A stretch of DNA of 64,000 bases from Nectonema munidae (taxonomy: Eukaryota; Nematomorpha; Nectonematoida; Nectonematidae), in assembly GCA_030549495.1 (NCBI GenBank), contig JAUIRK010000763.1, forward strand, positions 248,001 to 312,000, given 5' to 3'. The translations under genes and the position numbers were made by a program. The notes below the pieces were generated by a model, which was given only the letters and a program-made list of their open reading frames with translations, was not told the origin of the DNA and did not search any database. Positions within the stretch are counted from its first letter, which is position 1, and each line of letters begins with the position of its first letter. Shown here in pieces: positions 23,216 to 34,199 of the stretch.

Positions 23216-24800
23216 TACCGAAAAATTAATCTATACTAAAATTAGCAAATTATTACTGCTATGTGGTCATTTGGATGTTCTGTGCAAACCATTTGAGCAC
23301 CGAATAGAACGTGCTTTTGACTTTTATTAAACTATATTCACAATGAGTCTGAGCAATCTTACAACATATGTGAAGGCCTCAATTCTTGTCTTTGCGTCGG
23401 CAACTTTGTTTTTGAAGTGCGTGTCATAAAGTTTTTGTTAGAGAAGTGAGATAATTTTTTCGAGAACTGTAACAAAATATATTTGAATAATTTTAACAGT
23501 CTTAGACATATTTGCGAATTTTTAATGATATATAACAAGTGGTTTGATTTTTTCACCTACTGTTTAGAAAAATTTGCTTATCATCAGAAAATATCGCATA
23601 ATTTTTGAAAATAAGTGTGATAAAGTTCAATCAAATATTTTCAAAGTAAATTTTTGAAAAGTTAAAATAAACACAAAATATTCGAAAAAAAAATAAATAT
23701 TAAATTTATTAACAAACATTGAATTAGCATCTGTAAAAAAACGATAATTAAAAGTTTTATTATTTTTACCTTCTAAAATTTTATCTGAAATTGTGTTTCT
23801 GCTGTTATTTTTTATAATTTTACGAATAAAGTTGAAATTTTACAAATTAGTTAATCATATTTTTTATACTTTATTTTATCTTTCTTATTTCAACAAAAGA
23901 GTCTTGATCTTTGTATTTTAGAAACATAAAACACTTCATAATATTTTTTTTAATTATTTTTTGAGTGGAATTTCAATCCATTACCAAGGAAATATAACTG
24001 TAAAAATTTTTTGTAGTTTGAACAAATGAGAATTTAATTTACATAACATTTAGGTTATTTTGTCGCATAAGTATGCATCCCGAATTTTTGTTTCACACAA
24101 AGCCTGATTACAGACTCAAAGGTATCAAAGATGAGAATGTCTCATACATCAAAAAAGGATCTGATGTTTTTTTATTGATTTGATCATTGACATACGTTGA
24201 TGTGTATATTTTCGTAAGGCATCACAATTGAAAGTTCATAGAGGATTTTTGGAAAACTCATTAGGAGAGAATAATTTATATACAAAATAAAGCCGTAAGG
24301 GTAAAATGAAATCGAAAAGTATATGGACAATTTATCCATTCATTTTGCTTGTTTTTCACTTTTATTATATAAGTCAGGCAATATTTTGAAATATACACAT
24401 ATCCACTAAAATTCTATGTACAGGTCGGTTGCCACGTGGAGACTATGAAAGAGTTGTTTACGCTCCCCTCCAGGGTTTGGGGCCTATTCGAGTTAAAGAT
24501 AATAAATCTCTGATTTTTTTCAATAAAATTTTGATTCACATTCTCAAAATACAATTTTATTTCTGATTCTGATTAGTAAAAAAACAAAGAAGCCTTTGCT
24601 TTAAGGATCATCCCTCTTGCTGATGCATGATTCGCTGAAATATGAATGTAACTGACTTTGTCTGTAGGAATGAAAAAATCCTTCTCTACCCGTAATTTCT
24701 ACTCTCTAGGATCAATGCCATATAAATATGTTGCCTCGATAGGGAAGGTACTGTGGAGATCAGTTTAGTTTTCACGAAACTTTGCTCCTTCTCATGATGT
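23216..24800. other. Intergenic, nothing recognised
   Basis: The minus-strand frame at 23359-23556 is basic and A+T-driven. I considered a transposase helix-turn-helix but could not support it. The rest is non-coding. Confidence 0.35.
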
Positions 24801-24989
24801 ATGCCATCCAAGCTTTCAGCGTTAAATTTACTTAGAGAATATGATGTTTCTGGTTCTCTAGGTGATTTTGATTCTGATTATGGGTTTTCAAAAATATTAT
24901 TTATGAATTTCTGTTATTCTGATTATCGATCCAAACTCCAAGAGAAATTTATTCAAAATTATAACTTTACCAATTTATACAAACCTTAG
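24801..24989 (+). CDS. Candidate small ORF or terminal exon
   Basis: A 62-codon open frame, ATG at 24801, with balanced composition for this window (LSALNLLREYDVSGSLGDFD, then YSDYRSKLQEKF). CTTTCAG at 24813-24819 could instead be a splice acceptor, making this a terminal exon. AATAAA occurs about 30 bases after the stop, near 25019, consistent with a 3' end. I do not recognise the protein. Confidence 0.35.
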   Translation: MPSKLSALNLLREYDVSGSLGDFDSDYGFSKILFMNFCYSDYRSKLQEKFIQNYNFTNLYKP

Positions 24990-26145
24990 AACATTACCTT
25001 CTTTCTACCTATGAAAGAAATAAAAGGATTGTAAAAATTTCTTATAGAGCTTATCGACACCCTCCCCCTTATAATTGGATATTTTAACTAGCAGCGGGCA
25101 TGTATGTGCTGTACTAGAGTACTACGGGTACCCACATAAAGAAAATTTGAGGGAAGGGTGGATGCAGATAGAAGAATTTTGAGTTGCGGGTGAGATTTGA
25201 GAATATTTAGTTGTTCTTTCTATTTCTCATCAATCAAATTGAAGTATTGAAAAGATTGTAAGATGATAGCAACATTTCAAAATTAATTTTCCTTGAAACT
25301 TATAAAATCATTCTGAAAAGCATGGTTGCGGAATTGGAACCGGTGATTTTGAGGGAAAACAAAGCTTGTAGTCTGTTTTTAGGAGAAATTTGGCGTCAGA
25401 GTTAGAAATTCGAATAATATTTATGTGCACTTAGAGTCGGAGTTTTGTTCGTGCTTCAAGACGGAGTCAGATGTTAAAACCCTTCAACTCCCTCCCCCGG
25501 CTGAAGCATAATAAAATTTAAGTCCAATCCTTAATCGGTTCGATTGTTGTGAGCTCAATAGACAATTTACGCAAAATTTTACTTCTGAAGCTATGCAGGT
25601 AAACATTTGTTTGTGCGTATACATAATTCATTTTGGGAGTGTGGGCAGATGCCGGTCAACTTTTGCGGGTGTGTACAAAAATTTTGCTAATGCTCAAAAC
25701 ATCATACACTGTTAAATCTTTATTCGGTTTAAAAAATCGTAGATTCTTTTTGAAAAAAGCTCTGAATATAGAATATTTCCTCTTTATCAACTTTCTTTTT
25801 TCAAAGCATCCTATTTCTTTAACAAGAATTTTTCTTTAACTTTGTGTAAGTAAGCTACAAGAAAAAATTATACTATGTGTAACGTTTTACTTTAGCTGGA
25901 TTATTTCAACTCATTCCTCTTTAATAGTTGAAACAAAACTTATTGTGATTATGAAAAACTTTCTAATAAATAAACCTTATAATACATTTTGAATTCATTT
26001 TTATATTTATTCATTTTTATTCAAGCATGCGATATTTTCTATTATGATACAAAAAGTTTTTTTACTATTATAAAGATACATCAAATTATACCTCCTCACG
26101 ATGAAAACACTCAACACTATCTTACTTTTGTATAATTCTCTCTAG
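24990..26145. other. Intergenic with a CGGAGTC-type repeat relic
   Basis: From about 25320 to 25510 the sequence has GGTTGCGGAATTGGAACCGG, GAGTCGGAGTTTTG and ACGGAGTCAGATG, and it ends in CTCCCTCCCCCGG. This looks like a decayed interspersed repeat of the kind seen also at 15810. No gene was recognised. Confidence 0.35.
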
Positions 26146-26451
26146 CTAAGTATTAAAAAGTGATAATAAATCAGCGATAAAACAAAAGCAAATTTGTAAT
26201 ATTGTTTCATCTACAATAGGAAGAACTTTAGGTTGAGCGTTTTTCATGATAATCATTACCGATTCTTTATACGTGCCTTCAGTCTGAGAGATTATATTCA
26301 TTATGAGCTTAGCTTTATGAAGAGAGGAAAATGTGGTTCTCTTACAACTTAACCTACTAAGAAAATGAGTGCTGGCTGATGCAGAAACGTGAAGGTTATT
26401 CCTTCTTCCGGCATCCTGAAGTACTAACTGTTGATATAAATCATAAATCAT
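26146..26451 (-). CDS. Unidentified minus-strand ORF, possible exon
   Basis: A 101-codon frame with unusually protein-like composition for this window (FLSRLSCKRTTFSSLHKAKL, NIISQTEGTYKESVMIIMKN). CAACAG at about 26430 could be an acceptor. I cannot place it in a family and no polyadenylation signal follows closely. Its ATG overlaps the ATG of the plus-strand candidate at 26450, so at most one of the two starts is likely to be real. Confidence 0.3.
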   Translation of the reverse strand: MIYDLYQQLVLQDAGRRNNLHVSASASTHFLSRLSCKRTTFSSLHKAKLIMNIISQTEGTYKESVMIIMKNAQPKVLPIVDETILQICFCFIADLLSLFNT

Positions 26452-27176
26452 GGATTCATTCTACTTTCTTCACTTTCAGGTAATTTAAATTCATTGTATA
26501 TTTAATTGTTTGATAAGTGTATGTCGGCTTTTTTTATTTGAAAATAAAAATATAATTTATTAAAAAAAAATACTTGAATGCTTGAAATGCTTGAAACATG
26601 ATGCTTAAAATATACTATCATTACTTGATCAGTATTTCTTTAGAGAATATCTGCACAATTCCATTTCATAACTAAATGATCTGTAAAAGAATTGGAATCA
26701 GTCAATTAAATAGGTGGCTTAAATTATAAACTGTCTATTTTAGATATTTTAGATCAAGGATTTTTAACCAGTGAATAATAAAATTCATGTATAATTTTTT
26801 ATATTTACTTTTTAATTAGGTAATAAGTTGATTAGTTAATTAGTGTGTTGGTTAATTAGTTAAACAGTCAACTAGTTAGATATTTAGCTAATTGGTGAGC
26901 TGGAGATATTTTCGAAAGGTGATTTTTTTCAAAAATGGTTTTTTTCGCAGGTTACTTTAGCATTTTATTTTTGCTATTAACTTTACCAATCTATTTCTAA
27001 CATCACTCTATTATGCTGACTTAATAATAATCTTGTTGAATTAGGAAACCGTGGTGTGTTTTTGTCATGTTGTCTTGAAAGCAGAGTCAATGAATTCATC
27101 AAAACATAAACGTCAATTTGAAGCGAAAAAACGTATAAAACACCAAGAACGACGTGTATTTTTTAAACGACATTAA
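26450..27176 (+). CDS. Candidate two-exon small basic protein
   Basis: The firmer part is the second exon, 27045-27176. A splice acceptor (TTGAATTAG ending 27044) opens a 43-residue frame with ETVVCFCHVVLKAESMNSSK then HKRQFEAKKRIKHQERRVFF and a stop. The acceptor's own TAG closes the frame upstream, as expected for an exon edge. A possible first exon is ATG at 26450 to 26479 (MDSFYFLHFQ) with donor CAG|GTAATT, which joins in phase 0. The intron would be 565 bases. The product would be about 53 residues with a strongly basic tail. The family is unknown and the first exon is inference. Confidence 0.35.
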
Positions 27177-27849
27177 TGATATTTCAAAAGTCAATTAAAG
27201 GATTTACTTAAAGCGACAAAGATAACAAATTTTTTTCCATAAAGTAAAGATTACTATTTTTTACTCTAAGGATTCTTTAACAAAATCTATATCAAAAATA
27301 AGTAAATACTTTCTACAACTAATCAATAGACAAATCTATATATGTTACTTATTATTCGATATATGTATATACATGCAAAGAACTATCTCACGCATATCTA
27401 ATGTCTCTATAAAGTCGAATTTATTTTGTTCTATCATCGATTCCTGGATCTACGACATACAGAAACACTTCGTTGGAATCACAAAGACGTCTCCATTTTA
27501 AAGGTATTCAAGATCGATGCTTTTTTTCTTTCCATATCTAATGATATTCTTTTTTATCGAAAATTTTGACTTTACGATTTGTTCCAATCTTTATAAATTT
27601 CAGCTAGTTTCCTTTTTTTTTTAATTTAATCACTGAAGCTTCTAAAATTGTTACGCTATAGAATCAAATAGATACTAATGATCTGCAAGCATTCGATTGG
27701 CAAGTTACTTCTTTTATCCATTTTAGAATTCATGATTTCTACACTTATTTCCCTATTATAATTGTGAATTAGAGTGTATTCCAATTTTACTTGAATATAT
27801 GTGTCTTAGCGAAGGAAAAAGTATAAATATGTCTTAAATAGGGCTAATT
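27177..27849. other. Intergenic, nothing recognised
   Basis: A+T-rich DNA with no ORF above background and no repeat ends identified. Confidence 0.35.
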
Positions 27850-28860
27850 TCTAGGTCGTTATCTTGGCCTTTGTAGAATATGCTTCGAAAGTTTGCAACT
27901 AATTTGGTAGCTGATCTCATCCAGAATTTTCGCTAATTTATGATCTTCGACTAAGAGAGTAAGCGAATTTTCCACATAGATATCGTCTTTACTTTTCAAG
28001 CCTTCCTATTTTTAGGAAATCCTCTATTTGGAAGTCTTTGTCCGCTTTGTTTATATTTCATTTGTCAACAATGTCTTCTTTTTAGGTTCTCTGATCTTAG
28101 CCCAGAAATCCGAGTATTCCTAGTTAGTCTAATCTTGATCTTCTTCTGACAACTTGGTAGTGAGGATTTGCGTGCAATCATCAGGGGAATGAAGCTTTCG
28201 ATTATTTAAATAAAAACGGATGAAATCAGCTAAATTGTCTTGCCAGCTAGGACAATCTACAGTAGGCTAAGTGGCGGATTATTGGATCGAATCCAGCGGC
28301 GAGATAGAGAAAAACAGAAAAGTTAGATTAAGAACTTCTGAAATCATTTTAGGAGATTCTCAGTGAGCTTGACTAAGCCCTAGTACAAGGGTTAGGGTTA
28401 GGATTATATAGCCTTTCTAATTAGAAAAGATTTATGATATGTTATATAGACGCTTTACAAAGGTTCAAGAGTTGTTGTTTTTGATTCACAAGAGCACCCT
28501 GATTTATGGCCACCCTACACTAAAAAGTTTCCCCAACTTTTGTCCTCAAATCTAGTACTCTTAAATTCATTAGTTCTCTGTGCTAGGAAATACTTCTGGA
28601 TTCTTCAGCCTAAATAGGCGCTCACAACCTCCTCCGAAGTCAATAGTAAGCTGTTTTAAGGTCTGGGAAGGAGCGAAAGTTTTGATTGTGAGAATAGCTG
28701 CCTTTCTTGGGCCTGTTCTGTGAGTCGGAGCCACCTCCAATATATGGCGTAATCTAGGTCTAGGTAGTTACAAGAAACAACTTGAGCGTTCCGTTGTCCA
28801 AACTTGCTTGATCTACTTCGAAGTTTTGACATCTGAGTTTTAATAAAAAAAAATAACAAA
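27850..28860 (-). other. Unidentified coding-like relic
   Basis: This interval is less A+T-rich than its neighbours and the minus strand shows stretches with protein-like composition. Examples are an open frame at 28859-28656 containing MSKLRSRSSKFGQRN, and further on pieces such as DNLADFIRFYLNNRKLH (about 28240) and SKDDIYVENSLTLLVEDH (about 27990). It is not an intact gene. I cannot assign it to a family and cannot say whether it was a host gene or a mobile element. Confidence 0.35.
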
Positions 28861-28982
28861 GTAAAATAGTGAAATTTTTACAAAATATTATTATAAATAA
28901 TTTTTTAGCCAAAAATTAAAAAAAATAGGAAAAAAAAATCTTTTAAAATTTTGTGTAAAATATTAACTGTAAAAACCTTGGC

Positions 28983-29647
28983 TTAGGGACACCTCAAAAA
29001 TAAAGACAATTCATTGAGGACCTCTTCTAAAAAACAAATATAATTTCCGAAGAACAAGGAAAAGTTATTATCATACCATTTTGATCACAATTAAAAAATT
29101 CTTTCGCTGTTCTTTTGGAATTTATCTTTTTTGTTGATGGTGAATTTTTCCACTTCCATCGCAAATTTCTTACTTTTTGAGACAACTTCGCTGTAAAAAA
29201 AGACTGAAAGACAAACATTTATATTTTCATGAATAAATATAAAATTACCCAAGCATTTTTCCCATGTGAAAAACCTATACATGGATATTTTTGATGCATC
29301 AATTGTCCGAATGTGTTGTAATCTTCTTTTGTCCTCAAACAATCGTCGCTCAAAGCATGAAATGATATTTCTTCGATCATTTTATCAAAAATTTTCAAAA
29401 CTTACCCTTTTCTCAAATAATTTTCTATGTACTGAGATAGTTTTGGTAGATTTTTTGCTGTAATATTTTCTGTATGTTTTTCGTTAGTCAAGTTTTGTAA
29501 TAAAGAAGCAGAATTTGATGAAATTTCATTTATGGAAACTTTGGAAATGCCATTTGAAGTATTCAAATTTTTACTTTTACCATATGAAACTAGCAAGTCA
29601 AGTTTTTTAAGATGTCCAATAGAAGAAAAGTCCAATAGGTTTTCGAA
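28983..29647 (-). CDS. Four-exon gene fragment of unknown function, microintrons
   Basis: Four minus-strand exons join in phase: 29647-29406, 29348-29249, 29203-29077 and 29026-28983 (stop TAA). Introns are 57, 45 and 50 bases, with donors GTAAGT, GTAATT and GTATGA and acceptors TTTGAG, TTTCAG and TTTTAG. Phases are 2, 0 and 1 and no stop interrupts the joined frame. Exon 1 is Ser/Asn-rich and ends KLSQYIENYLRKG. Exon 2 contains TKEDYNTFGQLMHQKYPCIG. Exon 3 contains FFTAKLSQKVRNLRWKWKNS. A short aromatic and basic pattern, with a PCI/PFL-type turn then a KLxxKxRNxR helix, recalls a segment of SAMD3-like and related uncharacterised animal proteins, but that is only a resemblance. The 5' end is not determined: no ATG precedes exon 1, so at least one upstream exon or a different start is needed. 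Confidence 0.5.
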
Positions 29648-29912
29648 CTCGTTTTAACAAAGTTTTAGGTTAGGATTTGTTTTTTCGGTCTAAAATAATA
29701 TATTTTGTTTCTAGCAAGTTTATAAATGTGTAATTATGTTTTTTATCTATCAAACTAATCACATATTACCATAAAACAAATGCTAGAAGTTGGTCATTTC
29801 GGTATTAAAAATACTAAATCAACTAATTAAAAAATAGTTTATAAAAAAATTGCATAAAATACTATTGATAGAATGTAGATTAGGTTAAAGTTGTTTCTTA
29901 AATTTTACTTAG

Positions 29913-30157
29913 GTAAGCTCATATTCAATAAAGATGCTCAAAATGCCACTTCAAAAAAAGTGGATCATAATCGTGAAAGAAGAAATGAAAATATTGTGCT
30001 TTTCACCAAAAGTATCAGAGAGTTGTGCAACGAGTTAAAGTTCATCGCTCACTTAGTAAATATGACATCATATGTGCTTGCAACTGCACTTGCTTGCCTA
30101 GAAAACGGTGATGATGAGGAAAAATGTCCTTGTTCAAGATGCGTGCTTGCAAAATGA
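29913..30157 (+). CDS. Candidate exon, Cys-containing C-terminus
   Basis: Acceptor-like TTTTACTTAG ends at 29912 and opens a frame to a stop at 30155-30157. The frame includes RRNENIVLFTKSIRELCNEL, KFIAHLVNMTSYVLATALAC and NGDDEEKCPCSRCVLAK, that is a helical segment followed by an acidic linker and a CxCxxC cluster. Composition is clearly more protein-like than the surroundings. It lies head to head with the minus-strand gene at 28983-29647. The family is not recognised. The sequence just after the stop stays less A+T-rich, so a longer transcript or a damaged end is possible. Confidence 0.4.
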
Positions 30158-31363
30158 AGAAAAGGCGGCAGGATCAAAGTGTTAGAGAGAGCCCATTGAT
30201 TGTAGCAAGCGTGCTACGATCCCGTGCGACGATTCGCCGCATACCTTGATGGATGTATCAATTTGTATTGATTGTCTGAAATATGCATGCTAAAAATGCT
30301 GAAGTACAAATGTTTTTTTTTTGTATCGATTAACGTCCAGCGATTCATACATCAAATGCTGTCAAGTCTCTGCCACTCCTTGTGCAATGTTTTCCCAATA
30401 TTCCACTGTACACAGGCTCAATGGAGTGTTTTCAGTCACCATGTTGAATTAAAACTTGCTAGCATATTTTTTTCAGTGAAAATCTGAGCCTCAATATAAT
30501 GGTATAGATATTAAAACTACTCTAAGATAAAATTTTTATTTTTCCTGAAAAATATTTAAAAATGTGGAAAAAAAACTTTTCTATTATGCTAAGATAACTT
30601 TTGGTATCACATTGGTAAACTTAGATTTTTTTCATGTTAACCCTCCCATCAAATTTTTATGATATTATTTGTGATTCATATATGCATCACTGGTCACAAA
30701 TGTAATACAAGACAAGCGATGCATATGTGTATTTTATATAGCTCTGTGCTGGGCCAAGATACTTATATTTAAATGTAAGATTTTAAATTGGCAAATTTAG
30801 TAAACCTCTCGTTATTGAAATTTCACAAAATTTGGTATATGTTCATTTTCCATGTACAAAACTAATGTATTAAAACTTCAAGATATTTCAATTAATATTT
30901 CTTATAGCACCTGGTGGGTAAAATCGACACTTTTGGTATATATGCGTCTATATATATATATGTATGAAAGATCGATTTTGCTTTTTTAATTTTTATTATG
31001 AAATTTTTATTGAAAAAAAACTACAAATATATATGCGTGGGGGTGATGGAAATATTCTACGCTAACACCATTTTCTATGCATGATGATGATGATAAAACT
31101 TAAGCGCATGATGATGAGGAAATTAAGCAGAGAGATAAAGAAACTTGTAAAAGGACATGTTTACTATGATTTATAGTTTCTTCTTGCTTTTGTAGCTTTC
31201 TTGACAATCTCGGCTAACCGAACTTTTCCATTTAAAAGCTACTTGTATAAAATTGGTTGTTGTTTATTGAGTACGATACAACAGTTTAGCTGACAAAATA
31301 AGAAAAAGTATGCATAATAAATCTTTGAACTGTTTGTAGTACCCTTATAATATCAAACAGTAA
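30158..31363. other. Intergenic, TA repeats
   Basis: No gene. Contains a TA-rich stretch near 30948-30963 and GATGATGATGA near 31083. A plus-strand frame at 30272-30487 is not supported. Confidence 0.35.
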
Positions 31364-31600
31364 AAATGGTTGTGCAACATTGATAAACAAGTCTACATTT
31401 CATCATTGTCAGATGTTTGTGCAAAGCTTTTATATCTTCATTCATCTCTTCATGCAGATTGCGGCTACTTTGCTATGGCATGTTTGTTTCGACATCACTT
31501 TTTGCATAATAATGGTTGGACTGCATACGCAAAAAATGGTTATGCAAGATTGATAAACAAGTTTATACTGTACTCATTTTTGCAAAGATTTCAGCTTCAT
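31364..31600. repeat. Imperfect direct duplication, spacing about 169
   Basis: AAAAATGGTTGTGCAACATT (31364) recurs as AAAAATGGTTATGCAAGATT (31533). In both copies GATAAACAAGT(C/T)TA follows, and TTTGTGCAAAG or TTTTTGCAAAG comes further on. It lies just left of the pogo/Tigger relic. Confidence 0.6.
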
Positions 31601-31702
31601 TTCTCTATATCTATATTTTCAGAATTTTACATCGAACAAAAGGGACATCACTGCTTCTATTTTTTCTTATAGCTAGTTATTTTTTTAATATTCACTGTTC
31701 GC

Positions 31703-34195
31703 AATGCCTCATATAAAAAGAAAACGAAATGAATTGCCTTTGGAAATAAAACTCTGAGTAATCAAAAAAATATTCAGGTTAAAACAGCTTGCGCACACTT
31801 GCTTATGGATTTGGTTGTAGTAAAAACCAAATCAGTTGAATATTAAAAAATTAAAATGAAATTGAAGCTCAAAACGTCAACAATCTTAATTATAATCGAA
31901 AAAAGACATAGCCACGACCATTTCAAGAAATAGAAGAACTATGGTGTTGGTATTGTCATTCTAGAAACATCAATGTACACGTAACCGGACTTCTGTTGCA
32001 AGAGCAAGGGCAAAAAATAGCAGAAGCTAAACATGTTAAGTCATTCAAAGCTTCAAATGGTTGGCTTCATAATTTTTAAGTTTTTCGCAATCTACATTGT
32101 GCCATGATCTCTGGTGAAACAGGAGGCGTTAGAGACGGTATACTTTCTAACTTCAAGTCTTTTTAATCAGTATATAATGAAATGTTTTTAGCATATCTCT
32201 TTTTATGGAATCTTTAAAACATTTCATTTTATGTTAAAAAATCATGAAGACGAGTACCATTTCCCTCCGAAAGGGGTAAATATAAAGTTGATTTTTCAGG
32301 TCATTATTTCCTTGCGCATACGCAACTCTACCTTTTTATTGAATAAAAACTTTGCTTAAATAATTGTTTTATTGTCTACAACTTTTATTTCATAAAGGAT
32401 CTGTAAACTCTTATTTATAAAATGTTTTTTTTATTAAATAACTACTATGTCTCTTTTTATTGAAAAATTTAGTTGAAAAAAAATTTATTGAATTTTGAGA
32501 TTTTTTTTTATACATTAACTAGTAAGTATAAACTAATGAAGTTTAGACAAGTAATGTCTGATAAAAACTTTCTAAGGCTTTTAAAATCGAATACTAATTC
32601 AGCATTCTCTGAAAAGTTGTGATGCTTTTTCCGATCGAGACATCCTTGCTTTAGCTCTATTTTATTTTATTTTGCATAATAAACTTTTTTCATATTTCAT
32701 ACTTCATTTCCCGATAAGTAACTAAAATTCCTATTATATTATCTTCAGTTTTAATCAAAATTTTAATTTAAAATTAATTTATTAATTTGTAAAAAAGTAT
32801 TGGGTACCATGAAAAATTCTCATGAAAACTTAATTCGGAGGGAGATGGTTAAAAAACGAAGTGTTTTTTAGTATACAGGTTTAATGATGAGAACATTTAC
32901 CAACCATAGATGTATTAGTTTTTAGAAGACGTAAAGCAATGGAAAGAAAAGTTACCTGAAATTATTCAGGATTACTCACCTAAAAATATATGTAACATGG
33001 ACGAAACTGTTCTTTTTCCGATCTTTACCAAGTAGTACGTTATCTGTTTGTGGAAAAGAATGCACTGGAGGACAAAGAGCGTTTGACTATCGCCTTGCTT
33101 ACAAATATAACTGGCGAAACTTAAAAGCCAATTGTAATCGGGAAGTCTGTTCGTCCGAGATCATTTAAAAAAATAAACATTTCTTCTTTTCCTGTTCAAT
33201 ATCACCACAACTCAAAAGCACAAATAAAATTTTCCTCAACGTTTTAGAAATTTTTAACAAAAAGTTAATAAAGAAAAAACGTGAAACTATTTTATTTGTT
33301 GATAACGCCCCGAGCCACGCGATAAAAGCTAGTTTTTCGAACATAAAAATTTGTTTCTCGTCTCCTAACACTACAACTCTTCTGCAACCTCTTGATAATG
33401 GCATTATAGCAAACTTCAAAAGCAATTATTAAAAAACTTCAGTTACGCTCTGTTCTTTGCTCAATTGAGAATGATACCATCAAAGAAATAGTGACTCCTC
33501 TACAAGCAATAATGTGGATCAGTCAAGTTGTTCGTCAGATTAAAGCATCTACTGTTGAAAAATGCTCCATAAAATGCGAATTCACGATGCCGTCTTCCAG
33601 TGACGATACCTTGGAGAATGGCATTTCAGAAGAAACAGATAATATCTTGCTTAATAATCTTATTGTTGAAACTGCAAGAAGGCTGTATTTCCTATGTCGG
33701 TGGATGAATTCATTTCAATAGATGAGCATGTTCAAACTTGCGAAACATTTAACATTGCCTTCGAAGAGAGATTGGAAAAAGAGGACCGAAGTTCGGAAGC
33801 TAATCCGCTTGAAGAAGAAATGGAGAATACTGAAGTATCTGAATCTCCAATTAAATACATCAATGTGGCTTTAAAGGCAGTTTTGGATCTTCAAACTTTT
33901 CCCTTTAAAAAGACATTGGAGAGGTCTTCAATTTGCTTTCTAACGTTAAAATAAGCTCGGAACAAATAGCAAGCAATGGGAAGTTTCAAAAGCAAAATTC
34001 TATACTGAAATTTTTTGAAGAGAAAAACTAATTAAATAAAAATTTTACTTTAATTAAGGCAAGTTTATCAATTAAAATTTTTTCTGTTTTTCTACTCTTT
34101 ATACTACGGATACTAGTTACCTTCATAATAGGGACAACCTTGATATAAGGGACAATTGTTATCGGACCGTGAATGTCATTATCAAGGTTCCACTG
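31703..34195 (+). mobile_element. pogo/Tigger-type transposon relic
   Basis: The transposase reads on the plus strand. It starts with PHIKRKRNELPLEIKL (31706), a CENP-B-type N-terminus, and continues with KSFKASNGWLHNF (about 32040). After a 0.7-kb interruption it resumes with EDVKQWKEKLPEIIQDYS (32928). The DDD catalytic triad is visible: NMDET (about 32994), LFVDNAPSHAIK (33292) and LLQPLDNGIIANFK (33382). The tail runs through WISQVVRQIKASTVEK (33520) to about 34028. The right terminal repeat, read inward, is CAGTGGAACCTTGATAATG ending at 34195 and followed by TA, as in Tigger elements. Several stops and frame changes and the insertion make it inactive. I could not find the left terminal repeat. 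Confidence 0.85.
32256..32849. repeat. Non-autonomous TIR element nested in the pogo relic
   Basis: Inverted 16-base ends, ACCATTTCCCTCCGAA at 32256-32271 and the complement of ACCATCTCCCTCCGAA at 32834-32849, bound 594 bases of A+T-rich non-coding DNA. They lie within the gap that splits the pogo transposase between residues matching SGETGG and EDVKQW. The gap (about 32139-32925) is wider than the element, so flanking bases of unknown origin came with it or the element entered earlier filler. No target duplication was identified. Confidence 0.55.
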
Positions 34196-34199
34196 TATT

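Noticed and set aside
23359-23556. Minus-strand ORF considered as a Tc1/mariner helix-turn-helix
   Set aside because: Only vague similarity, with no DDE motifs downstream and no terminal repeats.
28386-28402. GGGTTAGGGTTAGG, telomere-like
   Set aside because: Only about two units, with no array around it. Best read as chance.
33165-33425. 86-codon minus-strand ORF
   Set aside because: Shadow of the pogo/Tigger transposase on the plus strand.
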